Of a stretch of 64,000 nucleotides of DNA, positions 10,885-21,606 are shown one piece after another. A model generated the notes under the pieces. That model did not search any database, had not been told where the DNA came from, and saw only the letters and a program-made list of their open reading frames with translations. The stretch's first letter is position 1; every line of letters starts with the position of its first letter. Position numbers and translations under genes: made by a program. This DNA is from Ophiosphaerella korrae (taxonomy: Eukaryota > Ascomycota > Dothideomycetes > Pleosporales > Phaeosphaeriaceae), in NCBI GenBank assembly GCA_028456385.1, contig JALNQF010000036.1, positions 62,001 through 126,000 on the forward strand, written 5' to 3'.

Positions 10885-12488
10885 TCAGGCCGCTGTGCAA
10901 TGCACTGCCCAGCTGATAAATTTGGGGGCCAAAACACCCAACGTAAAGCACAACAGGCCTTCTAGAGTGCGCTGAGATAAGCCCATACCCTCTGCACGTT
11001 GCAGCAGTGTGCCAGTATCCTTGACGCATGTATCTGAGCTTTCTTTCAAGCCCAGCACATGCAGAGACGCACCCGCCGTAACTGGGTCGTCTGTTTCGCT
11101 TGGTTGGCATAAGTCGTTGAGCTTCAGATGGGGTGTATTTCTCGAGCGGACGTATTGATCCGATGTCAAGCGTTTATCACAAGATGTTATTGCCTGCGCT
11201 TTGCTCCAGTCAAATAGTCCGACATCGCTTGGCTCAAGTACGTGGAATCGCTCACTAGTCGCCACCGAAGGTGACGGAGGAGAGCTATCAGTTTTACACA
11301 GCTGTCGCGCTTTCTTCAACTCAAGCTGGCGACGGACGCGCGCTAGTACTGGTCGCAGGCGATTCGCCAAATAGACAGTCCGAATAAATTTGCTTAGGTC
11401 ATCGGTTGGGCTGTGCATGCTCTGCATTTTGACCATTCTGACATATGGTATATACTGAAGGGTCTTGACAACTTTGTTGAGCTCTATCAAGTTCAAACTT
11501 TTCGTAAGATGAAAGCGTACATCGATTGTGTATTTCGAATCGATTGATGCTGAATTATCTTTGTTCTTCTGTCGAAATGGCCTAAGCCAGATCTTTCCAA
11601 AATCAAACTTTGACTGATTGAAATGGAAAGGCTTGCGATTCAGATGCTGTTGCTGATAGATTTGACTATACAGGTCAGAAGTAGAAAACCCCTCTGGAGC
11701 TAAATCGATCATCTTTACTAATGAAGCCGTAAGTATGTTTGTAAATGACGATTCCCGACCTGGTGCTGTTGCCAAATCCTTTTCAGCAATCGAGCAAAAG
11801 AGTTCACATTTCCTGCCGCCGAAAGGCTGACCTGTGTAAGCCCCTGCAGCAAAACAGGTATCGACAATCAACAGAATGTCTGTCTCAGTCTTGCTGATTC
11901 GCTCACGGATCGCCTGGAAGCTAATATGAGGCTGTGATCTGAAGACATCCGTTTTTATCTCCGTCGGGGATTCTGGTATACTCAATTCGCTGAGACTCGT
12001 GTCCGTCCTCGAAATGCTATTGTTGGCAATGCTTTGTGGCGATCTCCTTGCGAAAAGTTTTAGATCAACGGAACCATCTTTAGTCACCGACCTCTCCGCA
12101 TGCCCACCATAGTATATTATGCCTAGTTTAGAGGGGCTGTCGTAACAACGGAGGAATGCCTGTAGTCGGTCGGAGAGCGATTCATCCGATTTTGTAGGTG
12201 GTATTTCATACTGTTCAGTTTTGAAATTGAACTTTTCTTTGAAAACTTTCTCTAGCGCATCAACCTATATTGAATCAGCAATGAAATAAATACAGACAAT
12301 GTTAGCACACGGGGCGACTAGACCTCTTTCTCTTTACAGTTCATATCATCTTCTTTCCAAGTAAGAAGAAGAACGCCCACAGAATCATACTCTGCATTCC
12401 CATCACGGTAGCATCCTGCAATGGTTTTGTTGAACTCGATCTGTGCGATCTTTGGATCGAGGCTGAAGAAAGGATCGAGTATCGGCAT
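10885..12488 (-). CDS. caspase-like peptidase (C14-type domain)
   Basis: Exons 12324-12488 and 10885-12264 flank a 59-bp intron (GTCTAG...TATAG, phase 0; the donor is atypical). The product is 514 residues. The caspase fold is seen in GIIYYGGHAE (catalytic His about 110) and ILLIVDTCFAAGAY (catalytic Cys about 192), each after a hydrophobic strand, so both residues of the dyad are present. The segment between them (about 125-170) is long and Ser/Thr-rich. After the peptidase half comes a region with VDVRFHLTKSLNL-like sequence, a basic helix (about 290-315), a low-complexity linker and a hydrophobic stretch near the C-terminus (GLLCFTLGVLAPKFISW). Relatives in ascomycetes are metacaspase- or paracaspase-like and often linked to programmed cell death or allorecognition. 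That role here is inference. Confidence 0.82.
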
Positions 12489-13837
12489 AGTGACAAATTC
12501 CTTGTACCAGTAGCGAGATTAGATGTGCAAACGATATGTTTCCTCAATCCATAACTATTTGAGGGACACAACGTGATATATACAGGAGATTTCTCGTTAG
12601 TGCACTTGGTATACCATGTTCATGTCATGTCAGACGTGATGGGGGCGGGGCCGAAGGCCGCTAGTCACTACCTACCTAGGTAGCAATGCGCCGCCACCAA
12701 CATGTTCGCATTGCTGCTCGCCCCCATTATTAGCGACTCCCTGACTGCAATAGCACAAGGTTGCCAATGTTCGTACTTAATTTTCCTTCTTCCAAAGCTG
12801 GGATTAAGATGTATTCAAGGTATATAAACAGATTCTGAATTCGAGGCCAACAAGCCTGCCTATGGGCAAAGACTTTTACAGACAGGTTGGAAAACTTTGA
12901 GCAACGCCGCCCTAGAGTTATTTAGTAATGTCGCACAAAATTTCAAGGAAAATTTAAATAGTTCAGGTTCTTGAAGTAGCCCTTAAACAATTTAAACAAG
13001 AACATCGATTGTTTTGTAATGCGGGGTGAGGTATTCCGGTTGGGAGAGCTTAGATGTGATTGTCTCGTTCAATTAGTCACAAGCGAAAGACCGAAAATTT
13101 TGATCAGGGTGCGAAGTGGGTGTGAGCATGAGTATGGTTTCAGGTAACTATCATATGGTGGTGGTGATATTTGCAAAAGTCATGTCACTGGCCCGTATTA
13201 AATCTTAAGGACAAACTGCAAACTCGGACCTTAACACTCCACACGTAAAAAAAGGTTTTCATGGCGCCTTCAATTGTATAGCTGAACTGACCGTTGCATT
13301 TTAGTCTTTTATGGACTGTAATTTACCATAGTGCCTCTCATCAAAAGAGTCCTCAAATATTTTCCATCTCTTCCTTCCTCACCATAGTCTTCGTCCTCAT
13401 TGCTTTCGTGGCCACCCTCGACAAAGAAAGAAAGCGGGAGTCTGTAGTTCATCACGGGCCTGTAGATCCTCTCAACCTAGTGGACGAGAGGGCAGTTGAT
13501 ATGCTTAAGTATTGGACGGATCACGCCAATAAGTCTCATTGAAGTGCTGTGACTTTTTCAGGACCATTACCACGCTAATACCAGTGAAGGTGCTTTGCAC
13601 ATGGGGATGTTAAAACCTACCACATCTATCTCTCTGACAAGTCAACCTAGGGGTATGGCGCCACACCCTCTATAGTGATTTAGATTAATTGCATACCTAT
13701 AATTTTGGCTCCAAGAATAATCCACGAGTTGGTGTAAAATCCGATTAACGCGACTGATCGCGTCAAGACGCTCAATACCAATATTTTCTACATATAATCA
13801 GGGATAGTGAATGCGGCTGGCATAATTTTCTCACCTA
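12489..13837. other. gene-poor AT-rich stretch with one orphan exon-like ORF
   Basis: Upstream of the caspase-like gene. A palindromic CCTACCTAGGTAG lies near 12670. An ATG-less open frame at 13294-13542 (+) encodes a hydrophobic helix (FLTIVFVLIAFVATL) followed by a charged tail. It is preceded by a good 3' splice site (CTGAC...TTTTAG, ending about 13303), so it could be a last exon, but no matching first exon was found. The remainder shows nothing recognisable. Confidence 0.35.
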
Positions 13838-14624
13838 TTACTGCAGCCGGGGTCGGAAGTCCCAGTGTATACACTGTGTTGGTTTCCAGCAGTTCCCATC
13901 CCATATCTCCTGTTTGTATCCTACTTGTGTCTTGTTGTCTTGCTCATATAGCAATCGCTCAAGTAGCCTGCTTATATCTAGGTCAAGACACTTCCGCAGA
14001 ATAGCCATGACTGAATTCATTCGATGTCTATTCACCCATTGTTGGTTTAACACACTGAACCCTCTATCCCTAAGTATACTTCGACGGCTGTCACCCAAAG
14101 ATTGCATGCATACGCAACACCCAGGCAATATAAAGCCACAGTATGTGCTCACGGCGATAAATCTTAGGTGGAGGCTCAGTCGAGCTTACCGTGGCAACCC
14201 ACATATTCGTAATAATGTCGGTCTCTTCGAAACACTGGTAGCGGCTGATCAGGACCTCCAGGTCAAGTGTACGAGGTACCTGGTGATTCTTGATATGCAA
14301 GATATCCAACAAGATCAACATAGAAATCTTCATGACAGTCATCAAAATGATGTAATAACGGTGATCGTCTTCGTATCTATTGCTCGTGCGATTCTTTGGC
14401 GTTAAATAAACTATGAAAGTTGGTGAGGCCATTTTTAAGTACTGAATAGAGACAAGATACTGAGGACCTCCAGTGGGCGACTCCAGGCCTAGGTCCTGAT
14501 ACACGACGAATTTTAGATTGATGAAGTTCTCGACATTCGGTATCTGCTTTGGCAGAGTCTGGAGCCCGTATTGGGTCACTGATACTTTCACTTTTATCTC
14601 TCGTTCTCTCAGCATGAGTTTCAT
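13838..14624 (-). pseudogene. decayed fungal BTB/POZ-domain gene (copy A)
   Basis: Fragments of the fungal BTB family are spread over two frames. One frame (14091-14624) holds YLKMASPTF, ILLDILHIKNHQVPR, CFEETDIITNMW and a HILWLYIAWV segment. A second frame (13838-14152) holds NSVMAILRKCLD and RLLERLLYEQ, resembling the family's C-terminal half. The core strand/helix between LEVLIS and YQCFEE is missing residues that relatives and copy B have. Upstream pieces in a third frame, up to about 14780, may belong to the same gene. No continuous model with splice sites could be built. The family's molecular role is unclear; BTB domains mediate protein-protein contacts. Confidence 0.6.
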
Positions 14625-15176
14625 CTTTGCCCTTCAAGTCCAAATCATGAAATACAGTGGCCATGCTGTTCTCTGCCATTTCAGACCCTCCACCATCGCG
14701 AAGGGGTTTCGTCGCTGTGTTTTTGTTGGCTGTAGGCCTGCATAGCTGTATCCCTGACTTTATTCCATGAAGCAAATCCAACAAGTGGTGGCTTTACGAT
14801 GACAACGGTATCCGGGTTTGATGCAATCTTATGTCTTTTGCTGGACGTGTTATTACCTTGGGTGCGCTCAAATTTGTGGATGTGTGCTTGTGTAGCAATG
14901 AACTCAGCAGCAGAGATCTAGTTGAATAAACCTAAATAGCTAGGCCGTGATCTATTAATACGAGGGAAGGGGTGGAATGGGTATTGCCCTGAGTCTTGAT
15001 CAAAGCCTGCACGAAGCTCCTGTATTGTGACGGCGAAGCAGTCTGAAATGTTCCTAGGTAGTCATGGGAATGGACCTTCCCAATGCTCGAAGGTCTATAC
15101 TATCAGGGGCAATACTTATAATCCACTAAGCTATCTTGTGCTACTACTTTTCACACATCCTACTGTAGAGATCCTC
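14625..15176. other. spacer between the two BTB remnants
   Basis: Contains stop-rich sequence and possibly the degraded 5' end of copy A (frame 14377-14784). No other gene was recognised. Confidence 0.4.
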
Positions 15177-16382
15177 TCACTCCTCCCCATGATCCATGAA
15201 ACCATCAAGACTCAAATCTTTTACTTGGAGTATGATGCCATCCAGATCAAGAATAACAGTTTTTCCAAATGCACATAGAGTGTCTCTACAGCCATGAGAA
15301 TCAGTTTTCTCCCTGGATAGCAGTGCTGCTCTTATTTGCTTATAAATTCCAAGAAAGCTCAGAGTATTGAAGAGTGCTTGAGGCCCTGGTGGGAGTATGT
15401 CGAGTTGTTTCAATCCTTTGTACAGACTACCAAGAAGTAGAGAACTAGGTTCATAGTTTGAGTTGCGACAACTGTGAGAGCAAAATTTGTCCATCCAAGT
15501 GTGACAAGTACTTATTACCTGACGGATATTTTCGCTTCGTTGATCTTCAAGGGCGCCTCAAGCTTGTTAGTTTCTAAAGCAAACACATCAAACGTGGCTT
15601 CTTACTTAGAATGGCCAGTGGAATACCAAGGCCCATATCTTGTACGTGAGACTCGTTGCTTTGTGTCAGAGCAGTCATAGTAGTTTTATAGACTCGCTTT
15701 GTAACTTGAATACCCAGGAGATGATCATCCACAACATAAGATCGCGACCATATACGGAAGGAACAGGACGTTTCCTACGCACGTACTCCACCCAGAGCGC
15801 GCCGATTAGGTCGAAAGCCTCCCAGCATCGATGGTAGTCGATCAGTACAGCAACCTTAGCAAGCATTTCTAAAGTCAGCTTCTTGGGTACTTGGCGATGG
15901 CGGAGATGCAAGACATTGAACATGATGCTACATGCTTCAGGATCCTAGTCTGAGGTTCTGATGTGATAAAGGCCATCGTCTCCCTTTTGGCTTTCTAGCC
16001 ATGGCCCTGCCATTTCACTTCGAAATTTTGCTGAAGCGCTGACCAGGTGTCGAGAAGAAACTTGAAATTGAATTACTGGGTTGGGGTGCTCCGAGGAAGA
16101 ATCAGATAGATTACCAGAGTCGTTTTGATTTGGAATGGCATCGTCTTCCCCAGGCCTGCGTGTTGACCCCATCACTCGGCGTGTACCCATCTCCATTCCT
16201 CCATTTCCCGTCGTTATTTTTTTAGGAGAGGCTCCTTGTCTGCACGGCAACGCAGCGCTGTCGGTGTGGTGGTCGTTGTCGCTCCTGGCCCAAACACCGA
16301 ATGGTGCTCCTGGGCGCTCGAGAGTAAGAATGACATCTCCTGTTTGATCAATCACGATAACTTCCTTGGAGAATGAAGCCAT
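15177..16382 (-). pseudogene. decayed fungal BTB/POZ-domain gene (copy B)
   Basis: Reading from ATG 16382: DQTGDVILTLERPG, a low-complexity insert, IQFQVSSRHLVSASAKFRSE (BTB strands), then an in-frame TAG at 15945-15947 exactly where the family has Trp (RTSD-stop-DPEA). The same frame continues as SIMFNVLHLRHRQVPK, AVLIDYHRCWEAFD and DLMLWMIISWVFKL, stopping at 15675. A second frame carries TQSNESHVQDMGLGIPLA and a third FDVFALETNKLEAPLK. After a plausible intron, 15177-15494 holds the C-terminal piece (LGSLYKGLKQLDILPPGPQ ... FLGIYKQIRAA). Nearly the whole family architecture is present, with one nonsense change and at least two frameshifts, so inactivation looks recent. The stop is a CpA-to-TpA change on the + strand. 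Confidence 0.75.
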
Positions 16383-16534
16383 TTCCTAGACCTTAATGGT
16401 AGACTGAAAAGGTTCATGGCCCGACTGTTTTGGACGGATGAAACCACCTAGGTCGTGTAGGATGCTGGACGCAATAGACTGCTGCTCAGTGGTTGCCTAG
16501 GTAAGCTGCAGGCGAGCCGAGGCTGGGCCTCAAA

Positions 16535-16573
16535 ATGACGTGCATGGGAGCGCAAACCGAAGATGGAAGTTGA
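16535..16573 (+). promoter_or_regulatory. uORF before POF1
   Basis: ATG at 16535 opens a 12-codon frame ending TGA at 16571-16573, fifteen bases before the POF1 start and out of frame with it. If the transcript begins upstream, this could lower POF1 translation. The transcription start is unknown. Confidence 0.35.
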
Positions 16574-16587
16574 CAAAGCAACGACTC

Positions 16588-17478
16588 ATGATGGCTTCAC
16601 GAATAACGTCAATTAGGCAAATACTGCCAGATCTAGAGTCGGCCTTGCACTCTTTCGCATCATCACCTACCAGGTTCCGCGTAGTACGAACAGTCAATGG
16701 CACATCAACGCAGCCGCAAACACTCTACATCCTCGACTCCTCCTTCAACCCACCCTCAGCTGCACATTTCACGCTTGCAACCTCAGCCCTCCAGCAGCAG
16801 GCCACGCCGGAGCATGGCCCATGCCGGCTGCTGCTCCTCTTCAGCACGCACAATGCAGACAAAGCGCCGAGTCCGGCGAGTTTCGTACAGCGGATTGCCT
16901 TGATGACAGCTTTTGCCCACGACTTGTCGCGGCATGTTGCTCATGTGCCTATTGATATCGGCCTCACCAAAGAGCCGTACTACAGCGACAAGTCTGCGGC
17001 CATAATGGAAACAAGGCCCCACTTCTACCCTAGAAGCACCATCCACGTCCATCTCGTCGGCTACGACACGCTCATTCGCTTCTGCAACCCCAAGTACTAC
17101 CCCAAACACAAGCCCCCGCTCTCCGCGCTCAAGCCCTTCTTCGAGGCCGGGCATAAGCTGCGCGTGACCCAACGGCCCACCAGCCCCAACGACATGTCGT
17201 CTGAGGAATTCGGGACCATTGAGGAGCAAGAGGCGTATGTGCAGAAACTTGCACACGGTGAGCACGAGGCAGCAGGCTTCGAGCCGGCGTGGGCTAGAAG
17301 CATAGACATGGTGCAAGCCGAGGATGGGATAGGGATCAGTTCGACTCGAGTAAGAAATGCTGCACAACAGGGTAGGTGGGACCAAGTGGGCGAGCTGTGC
17401 ACTGAGACCGTAGCAGCCTGGCTCCAGGATCAATCGTTGTACAGCGACGGTGCCAGTGGAAAAAAGATGATGAATTAA
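16588..17478 (+). CDS. POF1: POF1-type nicotinamide-nucleotide adenylyltransferase-like protein
   Basis: Single exon, 296 residues from ATG 16588 (an adjacent ATG at 16591 is equally possible). The nucleotidyltransferase signature is DSSFNPPSAAH (about residues 50-60, the GxFNPPHxxH-type loop that binds ATP) and ISSTRVR (about 251-257, the matching ISSTxxR motif). An SDKSAAI region and HLVGYDTLIRF lie between. These define the HIGH-superfamily fold of NMN adenylyltransferases, with the fungal POF1 subgroup having extra loops like the Ser/Glu-rich stretch near 205-225. Expected to act in NAD metabolism or, as proposed for yeast Pof1, in protein quality control. It is the first clearly intact housekeeping gene after the accessory block. 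Confidence 0.85.
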   Translation: MMASRITSIRQILPDLESALHSFASSPTRFRVVRTVNGTSTQPQTLYILDSSFNPPSAAHFTLATSALQQQATPEHGPCRLLLLFSTHNADKAPSPASFVQRIALMTAFAHDLSRHVAHVPIDIGLTKEPYYSDKSAAIMETRPHFYPRSTIHVHLVGYDTLIRFCNPKYYPKHKPPLSALKPFFEAGHKLRVTQRPTSPNDMSSEEFGTIEEQEAYVQKLAHGEHEAAGFEPAWARSIDMVQAEDGIGISSTRVRNAAQQGRWDQVGELCTETVAAWLQDQSLYSDGASGKKMMN

Positions 17479-17674
17479 AATTCGCTAGCTGGCCTGCTCA
17501 CTTCGCAAGCCCTGCTCATGGAAAGTCGTCCTGTGTGCGGTTCTGCCTGCGCTCTTGCTGCAAGCATGTATGTGCCTTCCTCACCTCCTGGTGTCAACAA
17601 TGGTCATGCCACCTCTCCGTCTTCTTCCTTGACTATTTTCATTTCTCCTCCTTGACTCGTTTGCCCTTGTCCCA

Positions 17675-20600
17675 ATGGCATCCAAGTTGTGCTGCATCGC
17701 CGAGCACGAGGGTCGGCCAGAGTCACCAGAGCTACCCAATGCCCGTCTCAGCGAAGCTACACCCGCCCAGCAGCCTCTTCTTGCCACGCACACAACTTCA
17801 CCCAATTCTCGCTTTACAAGTGCTCAATCAGAAGACCTCCACGAGCTGCGCCAGATTTTCGATAACGCTCAAGATGTTGGCTCTGACCAAACTTCCCCTA
17901 TCAAAGCCAAGCGAGCACGCAACAGCCGAGCATCCATCTATAGCCTGCGTAGCCTACACAGAATGACGAGCATGCGTTCCATCATAAGGCAGAAATTCTC
18001 CAAAGACCTCAAGAGAAAGGACAGCAAAGCATCCGTGACCCGGCTCCAGGGGAAGGATGCCCTTGACCAAGATCTCCACACTGTGATCAAAAACTCAAAC
18101 AAAGAGCCGAATAGACAGGTCAACATCACCAAATACGACCTACGGAGGGACCTCTTGAGTGACAAAAGGTCGGTTGAAGGGGGCTACGACTCGGATGCTC
18201 GGGTGCTAGACGATATCGCCAGGAATGTTGCCAAAACATCACCTAGCAAGAGACCAAGTATCCACAGCATCGACTGGTCTCCATCTACGGGAAGGTAAAT
18301 TCTCTGTTATGCTGCAAGACGCTGTATGCACCTGCTAATAGCTTTAGCAAATCGACTCCAGGCTCAAGTACTCAGCGCCGCAACAGCAATGAGCTGAAAA
18401 CTCATGCGCGATCTTACCTGATACAGCAACCTAAGATTCTATCATTTTCATCTCGCTTCACACAGGTTTTTAGCACGCCTAATCTTCGCCCAGATTGTCA
18501 AAGCGAGAGAGATCGCACGCTACGCCGCTCTCATTCCGCCACGTCAATGTGTTTGCCAAAACCCTCGCCCATCTCGCCTTTGAGGCTTCCTAGCTTGACA
18601 AGTCATGATAAAGATGGGAAAACTTGGTCAGAGTTTATGAGCGAGAGTCTTCGCCTCTCGCAGTTCCCTGTGCCTCCACGTCATGCAAGTCCGAAACCGT
18701 CCAAGACAGCAACAGAAGTGGATCTCATCCTCAAAGAGAGGCTTTTCGAGGAAAACACTGATTGCATTTGTTCGAATGGACTAGATCATAGCTGCCAGAC
18801 TATAAGTGAGCCCATTACCGCTCGGTCCACGGACATTCGCGTTCAGCGACCAACCTCTGCCACCAGTCCTCAACCGTCGGTATCGGTATGCCGCGGTTAT
18901 TGTGAGAAAGGACCTCTCTCTGAGAACTGTGCTGTTGAAAACGTAAAATATGAGAATGATGACGCGCAGTCCCGTCGATCTGTCCATCTTCACAGCATGC
19001 GCATAGGTCATCACTTGCGCTCAGGTTCGCTATTATCGTGGGACCAACTCGCAGATGTCCCTAATATTCCAGTAGCGCCTCATCTCTCTAGGAACCGTGC
19101 TGCGTCCGATCTAAGTCAGCTCTCACATACTCAGATATCACTCGCTCGACATGAGCGGCAGACTTCCAGCTCAGGCTTTACCAGTTCAAAAGTTCCTAGC
19201 AGATGGGGTGCTGTATTGCCTCATGACCGCGATCCTCGAGCCGACGTCGCCTCCTCCATATACTCATGCAGACCCCAGAGCCCCCCAGATAGCTTAGGTG
19301 GATCATTTGTGAATTTGTCGCGATCAGCTACGACATATCCCCCTCTCAATCATTCTTCGGTCCATTTGGAGAAGACGCGACGTTCAAGTTCTTTCTTCAC
19401 AGACAATGGAGATACGCCTCGACCGGGTCGATATAGGGTGAAAACTCCGATTGCCGCTCATGACTTGAAATTGGACGTGTTGCCAAGTGGAGCACCCTCT
19501 CTGTTAGCACGCAAGAACAGTATCGTGGAGACCAAAAAGTCAAAATTTCGAGAGGAATTTAGCCCTTCCCCCCCTCGGAAAAAAGCGACACCGACGGCAT
19601 CAATTATGAAGTTTCTGAATCCCAAGCGACTGACTATGAGAAGTCAGAGCGAGGCAAATCTTCAGTCAGATGTACCTAGGATTGCTATGGATGGTTTCAT
19701 GGACACCTTACCAGTTCCAGTTACTGCTGATCGGGAGCGTCGTCTGTCCCGTTCCATGCAGAGTTTCCAAACCGAACAAGACGCGTTAGGCAAAAATAAG
19801 GGGGCAAACCATGTTTGGGATGACGCATTGAAAGCTCATCAAGCAGAGAAAGCGTTCATGTTTCTTCCTCAAAACAAAAACCTTGCTATTCATGCTAGCC
19901 TCTTTAGGGAGCGTAGTGGAAGCCTTGATACCCGCCGATCTAGCATTCTGGAAGACGCCAGTCCCATCACATGTCTTCCATCCGTTTCCAAACGCGTGTC
20001 TGCACCAATAACAATGACTAATAGTTTTGATCAAGCTCACTCTCCAGCACAGGTTTTACGACGAAATGCTTTAGCGGGACTTGACGACGCTAAGTTAGGA
20101 CAGGAGATTGCCGATGCGTTTGATATGCAGGGCGATGGTGCTGCTGTGGTTGGTGCGTGGGGTCGTTATCCATCGCACAATCGCAACGAACGTACCGCTT
20201 CCGCAGGTAAAACAGACCGCGTGAAAACACGCGATTTTGCGTTAGAAGCAGCGATGCGTTTTGCTCTGTCGAAAGACAACATCTACGATGACGAATTGGT
20301 AGACCCTACAGAGCGTATGACTTTGTCGTGTCCTGTACCAGGCGGAAAGAAACAAAAGAAAAGGTTCGGCAGTAGCAAGGTTGTACGAAGTAGTTCCATG
20401 ACCTTTGGCAGGAAGCTCATCAAAAATTACTACTCTGGAATCTTCAAGTCTTCTAGCTACGAGTTTCAACGACATGGGAGAGGGCACCGCAGTTCTATCG
20501 CTTCTGGTGGGACGCTAGAGCACCCCGAGCTAGAATTGTTACCTGAAGTGTTCATGTCCGACGCCATGGATGGGGCTGGAGGGAGCGGATTTCAGTGCAG

Positions 20601-21105
20601 CAACAGCCAAGGTGCACGTCGCTACAGCGAGCAGCACAATAACAACGAAGCAAAGAGCAAGTTGCCAACGGAAGGCTCCATAGCTACACTACAACCGCGA
20701 AGAAATTCATCCACGCCTAATTTTAGGACTCTTAATGGAGTTGACGACACTGAGCAGACTCAAGACCCCGCGCGTGTGTGGTCAGTCTATTATGAGACGT
20801 GTGTGCCGTCATTTCCCCGTCTCAGCGCGGACGTTAGCGCTGCCGCAGAGGACTTTGATAGCCCGTCGTGCATTCAGCTTGACGACAAGAACACTCGGGC
20901 ACAGGCTCACACCATGCCCACCCGGTCTGCGCAGCATTCACGCAATGCAAGTCAGCTGAGTCGCAAGAGCATTGTTAGTGTTCGGCGCAGTACCATGGAT
21001 CTCATATCGAAGGTCAAAGAGCAGGAGATGACGGAGCATGAGCGTATTCTATCGCTTACACGAGCAGAGAGCAGGCGCAAAGCAGAGCTCATGTCAGCAC
21101 TGTAG
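17675..21105 (+). CDS. large disordered Ser/Arg-rich protein, unknown
   Basis: Exons 17675-18294 and 18348-21105 flank a 53-bp intron (GTAAAT, branch CTGCTAATAG, TTTAG, phase 2). The product is 1125 residues. It is rich in Ser, Arg, Pro and Asp with no recognised globular domain. Conserved-looking islands include a basic MTSMRSIIRQKFSKDLKRK segment near residue 90-110, MRFALSKDNIYDDELVDP near 620, SMTFGRKLIKNYYSGIFKS near 670, and a C-terminal helix ending HERILSLTRAESRRKAELM. Many RxxS sites suggest phosphorylation by basophilic kinases. It may be a cytoskeletal or polarity scaffold, but that is a guess. The long open frame with consistent codon use makes the gene itself certain. Confidence 0.85.
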
Positions 21106-21606
21106 ACCTCTTTGCACCATCGTGGTCGAATTAGTGGCTAATTTATAATGTTGAATAGTTTATAAGGGATGCGTGATGATGCAATGGAATCAGAGGATTC
21201 TTATAAGATGGGTAGATATTGGTAAGGCTGATAGCGGTATAGGAAGGTTTCCACACATTATTGGAGTAATTAGTTCTAATTACATATTTGATTCAGATGG
21301 AGCATAATTCATTGCATTGGCTGATGACTGCCTGCTAACATGAGTTGTAGTTGATGGGTGTGAATAAGGGTGGATAGGTCCCAAACTTCAGTCAAAAATA
21401 CAGATATATATAAAGCCTCAACCATGAAACCAAGAAAAAGGTAGAAATCCAATAATCGTGAAATTTCAACAATGATGTAAATTCAACCTACGAAACTATC
21501 TCATAAATTTCTATTCGAATCAAATAATCGCAATCTCAATTACATTATAAACTTTGTTGACATTCTATAATTCCGAACACACTTTAGCAATCCCCTTTCA
21601 TCCAAC
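21106..21606. other. intergenic, AT-rich
   Basis: The 3' region of the 1125-residue gene and the upstream region of the short ORF that follows. No motif stood out. Confidence 0.45.
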
